DNA of 64,000 nucleotides from Bacillus_BA fengqiuensis (GTDB taxonomy: Bacteria; Bacillota; Bacilli; Bacillales; Bacillaceae_H). Positions 51,003 through 59,100 of this stretch are shown one piece after another; position 1 is the first letter of the stretch, and each line of letters begins with the position of its first letter. Under the pieces are notes generated by a model. That model worked only from the letters and a program-made list of their open reading frames with translations. It did not search any database and was not told where the DNA came from. Where the stretch lies: the NCBI GenBank assembly GCA_030813035.1, contig JAUSTV010000001.1; one strand, written 5' to 3'. Position numbers and translations under genes: made by a program.

Positions 51003-52757
51003 ATGATGAAAAAAGAACCGACTTTTCAATTTCGAAAGCTATGGATGTTAACAAGCCCGCCGTTAGGAAAATTTCTGGCCGCTTTGTTTTTATCGTTGGT
51101 GAACACCGGCATCTCGTTAACGATTCCGCTTTTTATGAAACAATTATTGGATTCATTTTCAAATGGATTGCCGCCAGACCTTATCCTGAAAGTCGTATTG
51201 CTGTTTATCGTGCAGATCGTTACAAGCGCTTTTTCTCTTTATCTATTGGCACAAATCGGCCAGTCTGTCGTCGAGCGGCTTCGTACGGCCATTTGGCAAA
51301 AGTTTATCCGGCTGCCGATTTCGTATTATGACCGTAACCGTTCCGGTGAAATGGTGAGCCGCATTACGAATGATACGACCATCGTCATGAATTTGCTGTC
51401 GACCGAAATGATTGATTTGATTACAAACTTGCTGTCGATTGTGATTGCGGTTGTCATTTTATTTACATTGGATGTGCCGATGACGCTCATTTTATTGCTG
51501 GCTATTCCGATTATGGTCTTTATCGTGATGCCGATGGGGAGAAAAATTTACAAAGTATCGCGTGAACAGCAAGATCAAATGTCAAAGCTGACCGCTTTTT
51601 TGGCGCAGATGTTAAGTGAGATCAGATTGATCAAAGCGTATAATACCGAACAGATTGAATTCGAAAAAGGGAAAGAATCGTTTGGGAAGTTATTTCAATT
51701 CGGTATCCAAAAAGCGAAAATCGAAGCGATATTATCACCGTTGATGAGCGCGACCATGACGGGTCTTTTAATTGCCATTGTTGGATTCGGGGCTTTTCGG
51801 GTGAGTCAGGGAGATATTACGGCAGGGGAACTTGTGGCGTTTATCTTATACTTGTTCCGAATCATGGTTCCTGTCGGTTCGTTGAGCCGTTTCGTTACAA
51901 GCTTTCAAACGACAAAAGGAGCGACAGAACGGATTTTTCACATTTTGGATGAACAAGAGGAAGAGTATGAGTTGGGCCACTCCCGTGCTTCGGGTGGAGT
52001 GTTGGCTTTTCAGAATGTCAGCTTCGGATATGAAAAGGATCGCCCGATATTGAAGGACATCAATTTTACGGCCAATCCAGGAAAGGTGACGGCGTTCGTC
52101 GGTCCGAGCGGTGTCGGGAAATCGACGCTGTTTGCGCTCATGGAGCGTTTTTATGAGCCGACGGAAGGGATCATCTCATTAGACGGCACACCAAGCGAAC
52201 AGATTCAATTGCGCACATGGCGTGAGCTGTTCAGTTATGTGCCGCAAGATTCCCCGGTGCTGGCCGGGACAATCCGTGAAAACATCACGTACGGCTTGAA
52301 CCGCGAGGCGACGGATGAAGAAATTCAAGAAGCGGCAAGCCTTGCCAATGCCCATGCGTTTATCGACGGCTTTCCGCAAAAGTATGACACGATGGTAGGG
52401 GAAAGGGGAATCAATCTATCCGGCGGCCAGCGCCAGCGTATTGCCATTGCACGGGCGATTTTGCGAAATCCGCAGTTTTTACTGCTTGACGAAGCCACGG
52501 CAAGCCTTGACAGCGAATCGGAAAAATTAGTCCAAGAGTCTCTGGATGAAGTGATGAAAGGGCGCACGTCATTTGTCATCGCCCACCGGTTATCGACCAT
52601 TTTAAAGGCCGATCAAATTGTCGTCATGCAAGAAGGAACGGTCACAGGCGTCGGTACACACGAAGAATTGATGAGCAGCCATGACTTTTACCGTAAACTC
52701 GTCCAGCAGCAATTCCAGTGGGAAGAGAATATCGAGCATGTTTCAAAGCCTGTGTAG
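51003..52757 (+). CDS. bmrA: ABC multidrug exporter, half-transporter (BmrA-like)
   Basis: This 584-residue protein has six membrane helices (about residues 20-300) fused to one ATPase domain. Walker A GPSGVGKST is at 367-375, the signature LSGGQ at 472-476, Walker B FLLLDE at 492-497 and the switch His at 528. Homodimers of this type export drugs; overall sequence and length match BmrA (YvcC) of Bacillus subtilis. AAGGAG precedes the ATG. It is a single gene; the terminator stem begins inside its last codons. Confidence 0.88.
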   Translation: MMKKEPTFQFRKLWMLTSPPLGKFLAALFLSLVNTGISLTIPLFMKQLLDSFSNGLPPDLILKVVLLFIVQIVTSAFSLYLLAQIGQSVVERLRTAIWQKFIRLPISYYDRNRSGEMVSRITNDTTIVMNLLSTEMIDLITNLLSIVIAVVILFTLDVPMTLILLLAIPIMVFIVMPMGRKIYKVSREQQDQMSKLTAFLAQMLSEIRLIKAYNTEQIEFEKGKESFGKLFQFGIQKAKIEAILSPLMSATMTGLLIAIVGFGAFRVSQGDITAGELVAFILYLFRIMVPVGSLSRFVTSFQTTKGATERIFHILDEQEEEYELGHSRASGGVLAFQNVSFGYEKDRPILKDINFTANPGKVTAFVGPSGVGKSTLFALMERFYEPTEGIISLDGTPSEQIQLRTWRELFSYVPQDSPVLAGTIRENITYGLNREATDEEIQEAASLANAHAFIDGFPQKYDTMVGERGINLSGGQRQRIAIARAILRNPQFLLLDEATASLDSESEKLVQESLDEVMKGRTSFVIAHRLSTILKADQIVVMQEGTVTGVGTHEELMSSHDFYRKLVQQQFQWEENIEHVSKPV

Positions 52758-52783
52758 TGTGAACGACTACACAGGCTTTTTTA
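52745..52783 (+). terminator. Terminator of the ABC exporter
   Basis: AAAGCCTGTGTAG pairs with CTACACAGGCTTTTTT. The first arm includes the stop codon. Confidence 0.85.
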
Positions 52784-53178
52784 TCCTGCCTTAACGAGTA
52801 GTAGGGCCCTGTTTCCGATGCGCGGGATGTGCTGGCTGAGTCAGTGTGCTTGAAATGAAAAAGAACCATATTCAAAAATTTTTTATAAAGATTTTAGGGA
52901 ATTTTAAGGTTTGTTTGATATAGTCTCCTTGAGGAAGATACGCTAAGCTTTTTGGAGCTGTTTAGAAAGAAGAACTGCGCAAGCTAATGGAAGAGAGTGA
53001 ATACATCATTTATATAGGCTCTTTTCTAAAAGATTGTTGTTTTTAGATAGGTTTCTTGAAAGATAAGCGTTTAAGGTTGGTTGGAGCGGAAATCAACCAC
53101 TCCCCACTACTTGTTAAATAGCCACAAAGTTTGCGAAAACAGCCTTTATATAAGATGCGGGTACGGGGGTGATCAATA
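52784..53178. other. Non-coding spacer before the sensor kinase
   Basis: It contains CCGATGCGCGGGATGTGCTGG, which resembles the centre of repeat R4a, and a hairpin GGTTG...CAACC at 53075-53098 (with GGAGCGGAAAT in the loop). No gene or clear promoter was seen. Confidence 0.4.
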
Positions 53179-54639
53179 ATGTCCATCAAAACGAGATTTC
53201 TGTTGTCATACATTGGAGTAATCGCTATGTCGATCGTGTTATTATTGGCAGCCGGCTTTCTGATTTTATTTTCGATAACAGGCGATATAAAATCCGTAGA
53301 GAATTTTTATAAAAAATATTACGTCCAAAAGCCGTTGACTACAGCAGAAGAAAGTGCCTTTCTCGATTTAAAGCTGCTGGCCAAACATCATTCTGACCAG
53401 CTTTTAAACGAAGAACAGTTACAGAAGATTGAACAGGCGGAAATCGGTATCGTGATTAGAAAAGATACGAACATCACATATGCTTCGCCGTTTTTTGACA
53501 AGCAGTCATTGCGTCATTCTCTTCCTGCGTTCGAAGAGACGAACATCAATACGCGTGATACGATAAAAATTGACGACTTCTTTTTTACCTATGTGAAGTT
53601 CGATTTTTATTTTTCAGATAAAAGTCAAGGAAGCATTTTTGTATTGAGAAAGGCAAGCTCATATGCTGAATTGACTCAAGAGCTGTTTCCGATTTTATTT
53701 GGCCTCTTGCTTTTGCTATTCATTATGATAATCGGCCTTTTGAATTATTTAGTTTCACGAAGTATCATTAAGCCTATCGGAATATTAAAAGAAAGTTCGG
53801 AGCGAATCAAATCAGGAGATTTAAACTTTCAAATTAAAGCGAGTTCAAATGATGAGATTGGACAATTGAACCGGACCTTTGAGCAAATGAGAATAAAGCT
53901 AAAGGAATCTGTAGAGCTGCAACTTCAATATGAAGAAAATCGAAAGGAACTTCTGTCCAATATTTCGCATGATTTGAAGACACCCATTACTTCTATTATC
54001 GGCTATGTTGAAGGAATAAAAGACGGTGTAGCGAATACTCCGGAAAAGATGGACAGGTACTTAACAACGGTTTACACAAAGGCAAAAGATATGGATTCAT
54101 TAATCGATGAACTTTTCTTGTTTTCTAAGCTTGACCTGAAGACAGTCCCGTTTTCATTTGAAACGGTGGATCTGGTTCAATATATGAGAGATTATGTAGA
54201 AGAACTGCATCTGGATTTGTTTCAACAAGGTATCCATATTGGACTGCATCTCATCCATGAGCCAGTATATGTAACGGCAGATAGAGAAAAGTTAAAACGG
54301 GTATTGGCCAACATAATCGGAAATTGCGTGAAATATATGGACAAAGAAGAAAAGCATATCGATATTTATCTGTTTGATGGACCACATGATGTGGCGGTAC
54401 AAGTAAAAGATAACGGACACGGAATTGAACCTTCAGCTCTGCCTTACGTTTTTGATCGATTTTACCGCGCCGAACAGTCTCGGAATTCACGAACAGGCGG
54501 GAGCGGATTGGGGTTGGCTATTGCCAAACAAATCATTAAAGAGCACAGAGGAAATATTTGGGCTGAAAGCGAGATAGGGAAAGGCACAAGTGTCTTCTTT
54601 TCCTTAAAGAAAGTGGAGAAAAAAGGTGATGTAACATGA
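53179..54639 (+). CDS. Two-component sensor histidine kinase
   Basis: This 486-residue membrane kinase has helix 1 (about 8-32), an extracellular domain (33-168), helix 2 (169-192), HAMP (about 193-245), HisKA with His264 (NISHDLKTP), and HATPase_c with an atypical N box (NIIGNCVKYMD), G1 KDNGHGIE and G2 GGSGLGLAIAK. The signal is not known. It overlaps the regulator gene by 4 nt and is placed before it, the reverse of the common order. It is preceded by a 395-nt spacer. Confidence 0.92.
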   Translation: MSIKTRFLLSYIGVIAMSIVLLLAAGFLILFSITGDIKSVENFYKKYYVQKPLTTAEESAFLDLKLLAKHHSDQLLNEEQLQKIEQAEIGIVIRKDTNITYASPFFDKQSLRHSLPAFEETNINTRDTIKIDDFFFTYVKFDFYFSDKSQGSIFVLRKASSYAELTQELFPILFGLLLLLFIMIIGLLNYLVSRSIIKPIGILKESSERIKSGDLNFQIKASSNDEIGQLNRTFEQMRIKLKESVELQLQYEENRKELLSNISHDLKTPITSIIGYVEGIKDGVANTPEKMDRYLTTVYTKAKDMDSLIDELFLFSKLDLKTVPFSFETVDLVQYMRDYVEELHLDLFQQGIHIGLHLIHEPVYVTADREKLKRVLANIIGNCVKYMDKEEKHIDIYLFDGPHDVAVQVKDNGHGIEPSALPYVFDRFYRAEQSRNSRTGGSGLGLAIAKQIIKEHRGNIWAESEIGKGTSVFFSLKKVEKKGDVT

Positions 54640-55322
54640 AAAAGATATTGCTTATAGAAGACGAAGTCAGTATTGCAGAATTGCAAAGGGATTACTTGGA
54701 AATCAATCATTTTGTTGTCGATATTCAACATTCGGGTGATGCAGGACTACAGCATGCCCTGCAAGGAAGTTATGATTTGATTATACTGGATATTATGCTT
54801 CCAGGGATGAATGGGTTTGAGGTATGCAAACAAATACGTGCTGTCAAAAACATACCTATATTACTTGTTTCGGCTAAAAAAGAAGATATCGATAAAATTC
54901 GAGGGCTCGGTTTAGGTGCAGACGATTATATTACAAAGCCGTTTAGTCCGAGTGAGCTGGTTGCCAGAGTGAAGGCGCATTTAGCACGTTATGAACGCTT
55001 GGCAGGAAGTCAGCCCAAAACAAACATCATATACGTTCACGGAATTTCGATTGATAGACCGGCACGCAGAGTTCATATAAATGGAAAGGAAGTTTTATTT
55101 ACGACAAGGGAATTCGATTTATTGGTATTCCTTGTGATGCATCCCAACCAAGTGCTAAGTAAAGAACAGTTATTTGAAAAGATTTGGGGGATGGATTCGG
55201 CCGCAGATGTGTCGACGGTCACTGTCCATATCCGGAAATTACGTGAAAAAATCGAAAGAGATCCTGCCAATCCAAAATATCTGGAAACCGTTTGGGGAGC
55301 AGGATATCGCTTTAATGTTTAA
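54636..55322 (+). CDS. OmpR/PhoB-family response regulator
   Basis: This 228-residue protein has a receiver domain with Asp52 (LIILDIMLPG) and DDYITKPFSP, and a C-terminal winged helix (TTREFDLLVFLV, WGMDSAADVSTVTVHIRKLREKI split blocks). It is translated together with the kinase and ends in the R2 hairpin. The target genes are not evident; the ABC exporter upstream is one possibility, by position only. Confidence 0.94.
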   Translation: MKKILLIEDEVSIAELQRDYLEINHFVVDIQHSGDAGLQHALQGSYDLIILDIMLPGMNGFEVCKQIRAVKNIPILLVSAKKEDIDKIRGLGLGADDYITKPFSPSELVARVKAHLARYERLAGSQPKTNIIYVHGISIDRPARRVHINGKEVLFTTREFDLLVFLVMHPNQVLSKEQLFEKIWGMDSAADVSTVTVHIRKLREKIERDPANPKYLETVWGAGYRFNV

Positions 55323-55325
55323 AAA

Positions 55326-55390
55326 GAGGATGGGTCAAAAGGGCGAAAAGAAACCCTTTTGACCCATCCTTCTGAAAGGACCCGTCCTAA
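55326..55390 (+). repeat. Double-hairpin terminator cassette, partial copy C (family R2)
   Basis: GGATGGGTCAAAAGGGC pairs with CCCTTTTGACCCATCC, followed by AAAGGACCCGTCCTAAA, which is the first arm of the second stem in copy A; its other arm is missing. It terminates the regulator gene. Confidence 0.75.
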
Positions 55391-55392
55391 AC

Positions 55393-55509
55393 TTAATAAA
55401 CTTTGGCCAGTCCGCGGACTGTTCGTCTACGCATGGACTTGCGCAACGATTTTTTGATTTCCTTGTCTACTTTTGGGCTGGCGTAAACCAAATGATAGAT
55501 TTCCCTCAT
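55393..55509 (-). CDS. Possible very small basic protein
   Basis: A 38-residue frame (MREIYHLVYASPKV, then Lys/Arg-rich SLRKSMRRRTVRGLAKVY) starts at ATG 55509 with AGGAG only 1-2 nt away. The basic composition suggests nucleic-acid contact. The close ribosome site lowers confidence. It lies between the R2c hairpin and the channel gene, in the same direction as the latter. Confidence 0.35.
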   Translation of the reverse strand: MREIYHLVYASPKVDKEIKKSLRKSMRRRTVRGLAKVY

Positions 55510-55543
55510 TCTCCTGAAAAAGTAAGGAAGAAAGAGGATCCTT

Positions 55544-56563
55544 TTAAGAGAATTTCGAGAGTGCTTCATCGTTACAAACGATAAACAGCATATCGTCTGG
55601 TTGAAGGGGGTGTTCTTTATCCGCCAAAAAGTTCATATCTTCATTAATGGAAATGAGGACGGCCCCTTGTTCAAATAGTGATAAATAAGCATCACGTATC
55701 GTTTTCCATTCCGGCATCGGTTTGATTTCGTGAATATTGCTGCCATATTTTTTGCTGAGAAGCTGACGGAAGATATTTGTTGTTCCCGGGTGGAGCGTGG
55801 CACGGGCCATCAGTCGGGAAACGGAATCATTTGATAAAATGAAATCGTCCACGTTTACATGTTTAAACTTTCCGATATGACTCTCTTTGCTGATTTCGAC
55901 GATTGTATGGATATTTTGTTCGTATGTATGGGAGAGTGACTCGACCGCCGTAGCGATAAGGAGTGTTTTGCCATCTGCAAGGGTAGAATCATCAATGGAT
56001 GAATCGGAAAAAATACAAACCCTTTTGGCGTGTAAAATGTTGGCTTTCAATAAAGTGGCCTCTTCTGATGGATCTCCTTGAACATAGAAGAGTTGATCAT
56101 GTTCATATGGTACAGAAGGGAATGTATCAATCAGCACGATTTCCGCCAGCGGTTCAGCCGCCAAAACTTCCTCGATGGCATCCTTCGTTTTTTTTGAATA
56201 GGTGATATATATGTAATGGTTTTTTCGCTTATACATTAATTTCCCCTCCGTTTTCAATCGATTGTATGTCGAAATCAAATCGACGAATCTTGAAATAAGC
56301 AAACCAATGATCCCGATTCCAAATAAAAACAGAAACATGCCGACAAGTCTGCCTCCCGTTGTTTTGGGGGAATAATCTCCATACCCGACGGTCGTCAACG
56401 TCGTCATCGTCCACCACAAGCCTTCAAATAAAGTCGGGAATGTTTCCGGCTCCAGCAGGTGAATGGAAAAAGTCCCAAATGAAATGATGGCCGCTGAAAG
56501 GAGCAAAATCGTCACAAATTTTAATTTAATGAACTTCCTCCAAATTTGAAAAAAGATATGCAT
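55544..56563 (-). CDS. Potassium channel with RCK (TrkA-N) domain, YugO-like
   Basis: This 339-residue protein has two membrane helices around a pore with the K+ selectivity filter TVGYGD (58-63), then an RCK_N Rossmann domain (about 112-240) and an RCK_C-like part (about 250-339). The layout equals YugO/MthK channels; YugO of Bacillus subtilis carries electrical signals in biofilms. It is distinct from YugO in its C-terminus, which is complete here. AAGGAGG precedes the ATG. Confidence 0.9.
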   Translation of the reverse strand: MHIFFQIWRKFIKLKFVTILLLSAAIISFGTFSIHLLEPETFPTLFEGLWWTMTTLTTVGYGDYSPKTTGGRLVGMFLFLFGIGIIGLLISRFVDLISTYNRLKTEGKLMYKRKNHYIYITYSKKTKDAIEEVLAAEPLAEIVLIDTFPSVPYEHDQLFYVQGDPSEEATLLKANILHAKRVCIFSDSSIDDSTLADGKTLLIATAVESLSHTYEQNIHTIVEISKESHIGKFKHVNVDDFILSNDSVSRLMARATLHPGTTNIFRQLLSKKYGSNIHEIKPMPEWKTIRDAYLSLFEQGAVLISINEDMNFLADKEHPLQPDDMLFIVCNDEALSKFS

Positions 56564-56758
56564 CTTAAAAAGCCTCCTTTCTTTTATTCTACCAAAAAAC
56601 AGGAGGGGAATTGAGCATCTATATCAATCTATTTAAAGTACGGATTCAGGCCATCTGAGTCATGGATTGTGAATGTCTCTTGATTATATGAAGAAATGTC
56701 AAGTGAATATGTGTAATCAGACAGAAAGAGGTAGTCACAATTACTTAAGCATAAATGA

Positions 56759-56791
56759 AAAGACATGGAGTGATGAACACCCATGTCCTTG
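56759..56791 (-). terminator. Terminator of the small membrane gene
   Basis: AAGACATGG/CCATGTCTT-type stem with a TCTTTT tail on the minus strand, just after the stop at 56812. Confidence 0.65.
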
Positions 56792-56811
56792 ATTTATTTA
56801 TATATATATCG

Positions 56812-57054
56812 TTAGTAAGTATTTTTTTCTGCAATGCTGTATTCTTCAAGAAGTCCCATGAATAATCCGAATCCGAACATGACCATAGCTGATCCCATGA
56901 CGCCCAGGCTTAACATAGTGAGAAAGAAATCACGGTTGTAATCGCTTACAAAGAAACTTAAAAGGAATAGAATTCCACCGATAATAAGCTGTACCGTTGC
57001 AATGGATTTGCACATTTCTGTCATATTGTTTGATCGACCGTTAAAGCGTTTCAT
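56812..57054 (-). CDS. Small membrane protein of unknown function
   Basis: This 80-residue protein has two helices (about residues 17-35 and 43-66). ATG 57054 follows AAAGGGGATG; the 22-residue upstream extension is rejected. No family is recognised. It is encoded divergently from ohrR. Confidence 0.65.
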   Translation of the reverse strand: MKRFNGRSNNMTEMCKSIATVQLIIGGILFLLSFFVSDYNRDFFLTMLSLGVMGSAMVMFGFGLFMGLLEEYSIAEKNTY

Positions 57055-57216
57055 TTGATCATCCCCTTTGTCGTTGTCCCTTGAATAAAAAATAACATAA
57101 TGTTCACAAATTTGCAACAATTAGTTCAAAATATCGTCACAAATTATGAAAAAATTTCTAGTTTACATATTTTTTGCCATATGAGTGGAGATTAAAAATA
57201 ACCCAAAACATAACTG

Positions 57217-57266
57217 TTGACTTTTTATTTATATTGTCTAAAATTAAGTTGTGCACAATTTAATTT
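57217..57266 (+). promoter_or_regulatory. Promoter and OhrR operator of ohrR-ohr
   Basis: TTGACT (57217-57222) and TAAAAT (57239-57244), 16 nt apart, form the promoter. A 26-bp palindrome (57241-57266; AAATTAAGTTGTG and near-exact complement, 12 of 13 pairs) begins inside the -10. Binding of OhrR there would block transcription of its own gene and ohr. Confidence 0.75.
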
Positions 57267-57284
57267 CGAGAAGGATGTCCATTC

Positions 57285-57725
57285 ATGAATGAAGAACAAT
57301 ATTTAAAGTTGGAAAACCAATTATGTTTTGCAGTTTATGCTTGTTCGAAGGAAATCACCAAATTGTACCGAGAGCATTTAGAGGAAATGAACCTTACGTT
57401 TCCTCAATATTTAGTAATGCTTGTACTATGGGAGAAAGATGAACGGACGGTTTCGGATCTCGGAGAGAAGTTATACTTAGATTCAGGGACACTGACTCCG
57501 ATGTTAAAAAGAATGGAACAAACCGGTCTCGTTCAACGTGTTCGCTTGAAAGAAGATGAACGAAAAGTGGCAATTTCTTTGACGGAGAAGGGGAAGGCCT
57601 TAAAAAAGCAAGCCGCATGTATCCCCAAAAGCGTCGCGCCGAGTTTTGGCATCACGAAAGAGGACTACCTTGATTTATTAATGCAGCTGAATCGCATAAC
57701 GACTCAATTACGAAAGGGAGAATGA
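57285..57725 (+). CDS. ohrR: Organic hydroperoxide sensor OhrR (MarR family)
   Basis: This 146-residue winged-helix repressor has its redox Cys at position 14 (ENQLCFAVYA), the equivalent of Cys15 in Bacillus subtilis, and no C-terminal resolving cysteine, so it is of the one-Cys type; Cys20 and a Cys near 120 are extra. The recognition helix is in LYLDSGTLTPMLKRME. It lies 3 nt before ohr and behind a palindromic operator. Confidence 0.92.
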   Translation: MNEEQYLKLENQLCFAVYACSKEITKLYREHLEEMNLTFPQYLVMLVLWEKDERTVSDLGEKLYLDSGTLTPMLKRMEQTGLVQRVRLKEDERKVAISLTEKGKALKKQAACIPKSVAPSFGITKEDYLDLLMQLNRITTQLRKGE

Positions 57726-57728
57726 ACA

Positions 57729-58145
57729 ATGGAACCATTATACACAGCGACTGTAACGGCAACAGGCGGCCGTAACGGAAAAGTACAATCAGAAGACGGG
57801 ATCATCAATTTAGATGTGAAAATGCCGAAAGCACTAGGTGGAAGCGGGGAGGCGGCTACAAATCCAGAGCAATTGTTTGCGGCTGGATATGCGGCTTGCT
57901 TTGACAGTGCGTTAAATCTTGTGATTCGCCAAAAGCGCGTGAAAGTTGAAAGTACAGAAGTAACCGCTCATATTTCCATCGGTAAAGATACAGACGGCGG
58001 TTTCGGTTTAGCGGCTGTATTGGATGTGAAAGTGGAAGGAGCAAGCAAAGAGGAAGCGCAGCAGCTAGTAGAAGCGGCACACCAAGTTTGTCCGTACTCA
58101 AAAGCGACAAGAGGAAATATAGAAGTCCAGTTGAACGTTCTTTAA
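57729..58145 (+). CDS. ohrA: Organic hydroperoxide resistance peroxidase Ohr (OsmC family)
   Basis: This 138-residue thiol peroxidase reduces organic hydroperoxides. Catalytic Cys57 (YAACFDSAL) and Cys121 (HQVCPYSKA) and the Arg in ATGGRNG are in place. Length is normal. It follows ohrR by 3 nt, so the sensor and enzyme share one transcript; in Bacillus subtilis the ohrR gene sits between two ohr genes, whereas only one copy is seen here. Confidence 0.95.
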   Translation: MEPLYTATVTATGGRNGKVQSEDGIINLDVKMPKALGGSGEAATNPEQLFAAGYAACFDSALNLVIRQKRVKVESTEVTAHISIGKDTDGGFGLAAVLDVKVEGASKEEAQQLVEAAHQVCPYSKATRGNIEVQLNVL

Positions 58146-58201
58146 CAGTTGTTTTTAGTAAAGTGAAATTTCTGTCAGTGGGAGTTTTTTACGGATAAAT
58201 G

Positions 58202-58240
58202 ATAAAACGGCCTATTCGGAATTCGAATAGGTCGTTTTAT
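58202..58240 (+). terminator. Terminator of ohrR-ohr
   Basis: ATAAAACGGCCTATTCG pairs with CGAATAGGTCGTTTTAT, ending in T-rich DNA. Confidence 0.85.
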
Positions 58241-58273
58241 TTTCTTCTCCAATTTTAGTAAACCACTTAATGA

Positions 58274-58729
58274 TCAGTGCATCAGAGGATCTACAGGAGG
58301 ATCGAGGGGATCTTGTTTAAGTTCGACTTTCATGAGATCGGAGTTACGGAAGAAGAGGGTAGGTTCATTCATCTGATCACTAGTTCTTTGTCCGACGAAT
58401 GAAAGTTCAAGTCTCTCCACACCTTCCTCAAGGTTTCCCTTAAGATAAAAGTGAAGGATATCGCCTGGTTGAGCAATGGAAGAAAAGAAGAATGTTTTCG
58501 TCAGGCAGCTATTGGAAGGAATCAATTGAACATCATCAGGATAAGTAATCCCAGCTCCTGTGCCATCAAAAACATCCGTAAGTAATTGGAATTTCAAATC
58601 TGTGTCAGATGGATTTCTAATGGAAATATGAACGGCATCCGGGGGGCCGCCTTGAGGATCACCTGTGATTCTTCCCGGAATTCGCATCGGTCCTGTTGTG
58701 AGAATCAGAATTTTTGTCATAAATGACAT
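58274..58729 (-). CDS. Unrecognised 151-residue protein, probably beta-rich
   Basis: The protein has no signal peptide or membrane helix, and a Pro-rich start and end (PGRITGDPQGGPPDA; LDPPVDPLMH). Alternating hydrophobic residues suggest a beta-sandwich, as in some spore surface proteins. AAGGAAG precedes ATG 58729; ATG 58720 is also possible. The function is unknown. Confidence 0.65.
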   Translation of the reverse strand: MSFMTKILILTTGPMRIPGRITGDPQGGPPDAVHISIRNPSDTDLKFQLLTDVFDGTGAGITYPDDVQLIPSNSCLTKTFFFSSIAQPGDILHFYLKGNLEEGVERLELSFVGQRTSDQMNEPTLFFRNSDLMKVELKQDPLDPPVDPLMH

Positions 58730-58867
58730 CAGCTTCCTTTTTGAGTCTAGTCATATATATTATGAGAAGCGGAGAAAGGGGATAGGGACAAAGTTCCTGA
58801 TGATTTTGTCTAATTTTTCGTTTAAGAGTGACAACTTGTGATCATGTATGATTTTTAAAGAACGGGT

Positions 58868-58926
58868 CATAAAATCAACAGAGAATCCCTTGAGAAAGAG
58901 CGTATTCGCAAGGGATTCTTTGTTAG
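58868..58926 (+). repeat. Hairpin repeat flanking germinant operon 3, left copy (family R5)
   Basis: CATAAAATCAA, then a GAATCCCTTG/CAAGGGATTC stem with GCGTATTC in the loop, then TGTTAG. The same arrangement is at 62917-62973 in the same orientation. There is no gene directly before it on the plus strand. The surrounding spacer 58730-59100 has no other clear feature. Confidence 0.7.
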
Positions 58927-59100
58927 TTCGAGATAGACATTTTTACGACCTTTATCTCTAAAAAGTTATTTCCCGCCTTGACTCTGATCAACACTGAATT
59001 TCACCTAGTCTAAACAGTAGTTTCAGCCTCCTTTTACATACTTTAACAATTATTGGGGAAGATATTTTACAAAATAAGCGGATACTGGAGCAAACATTTA

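Noticed and set aside
59037..59043. CATACTT as sigma-G -10 for germinant operon 3
   Set aside because: No acceptable -35 at 17-18 nt upstream.
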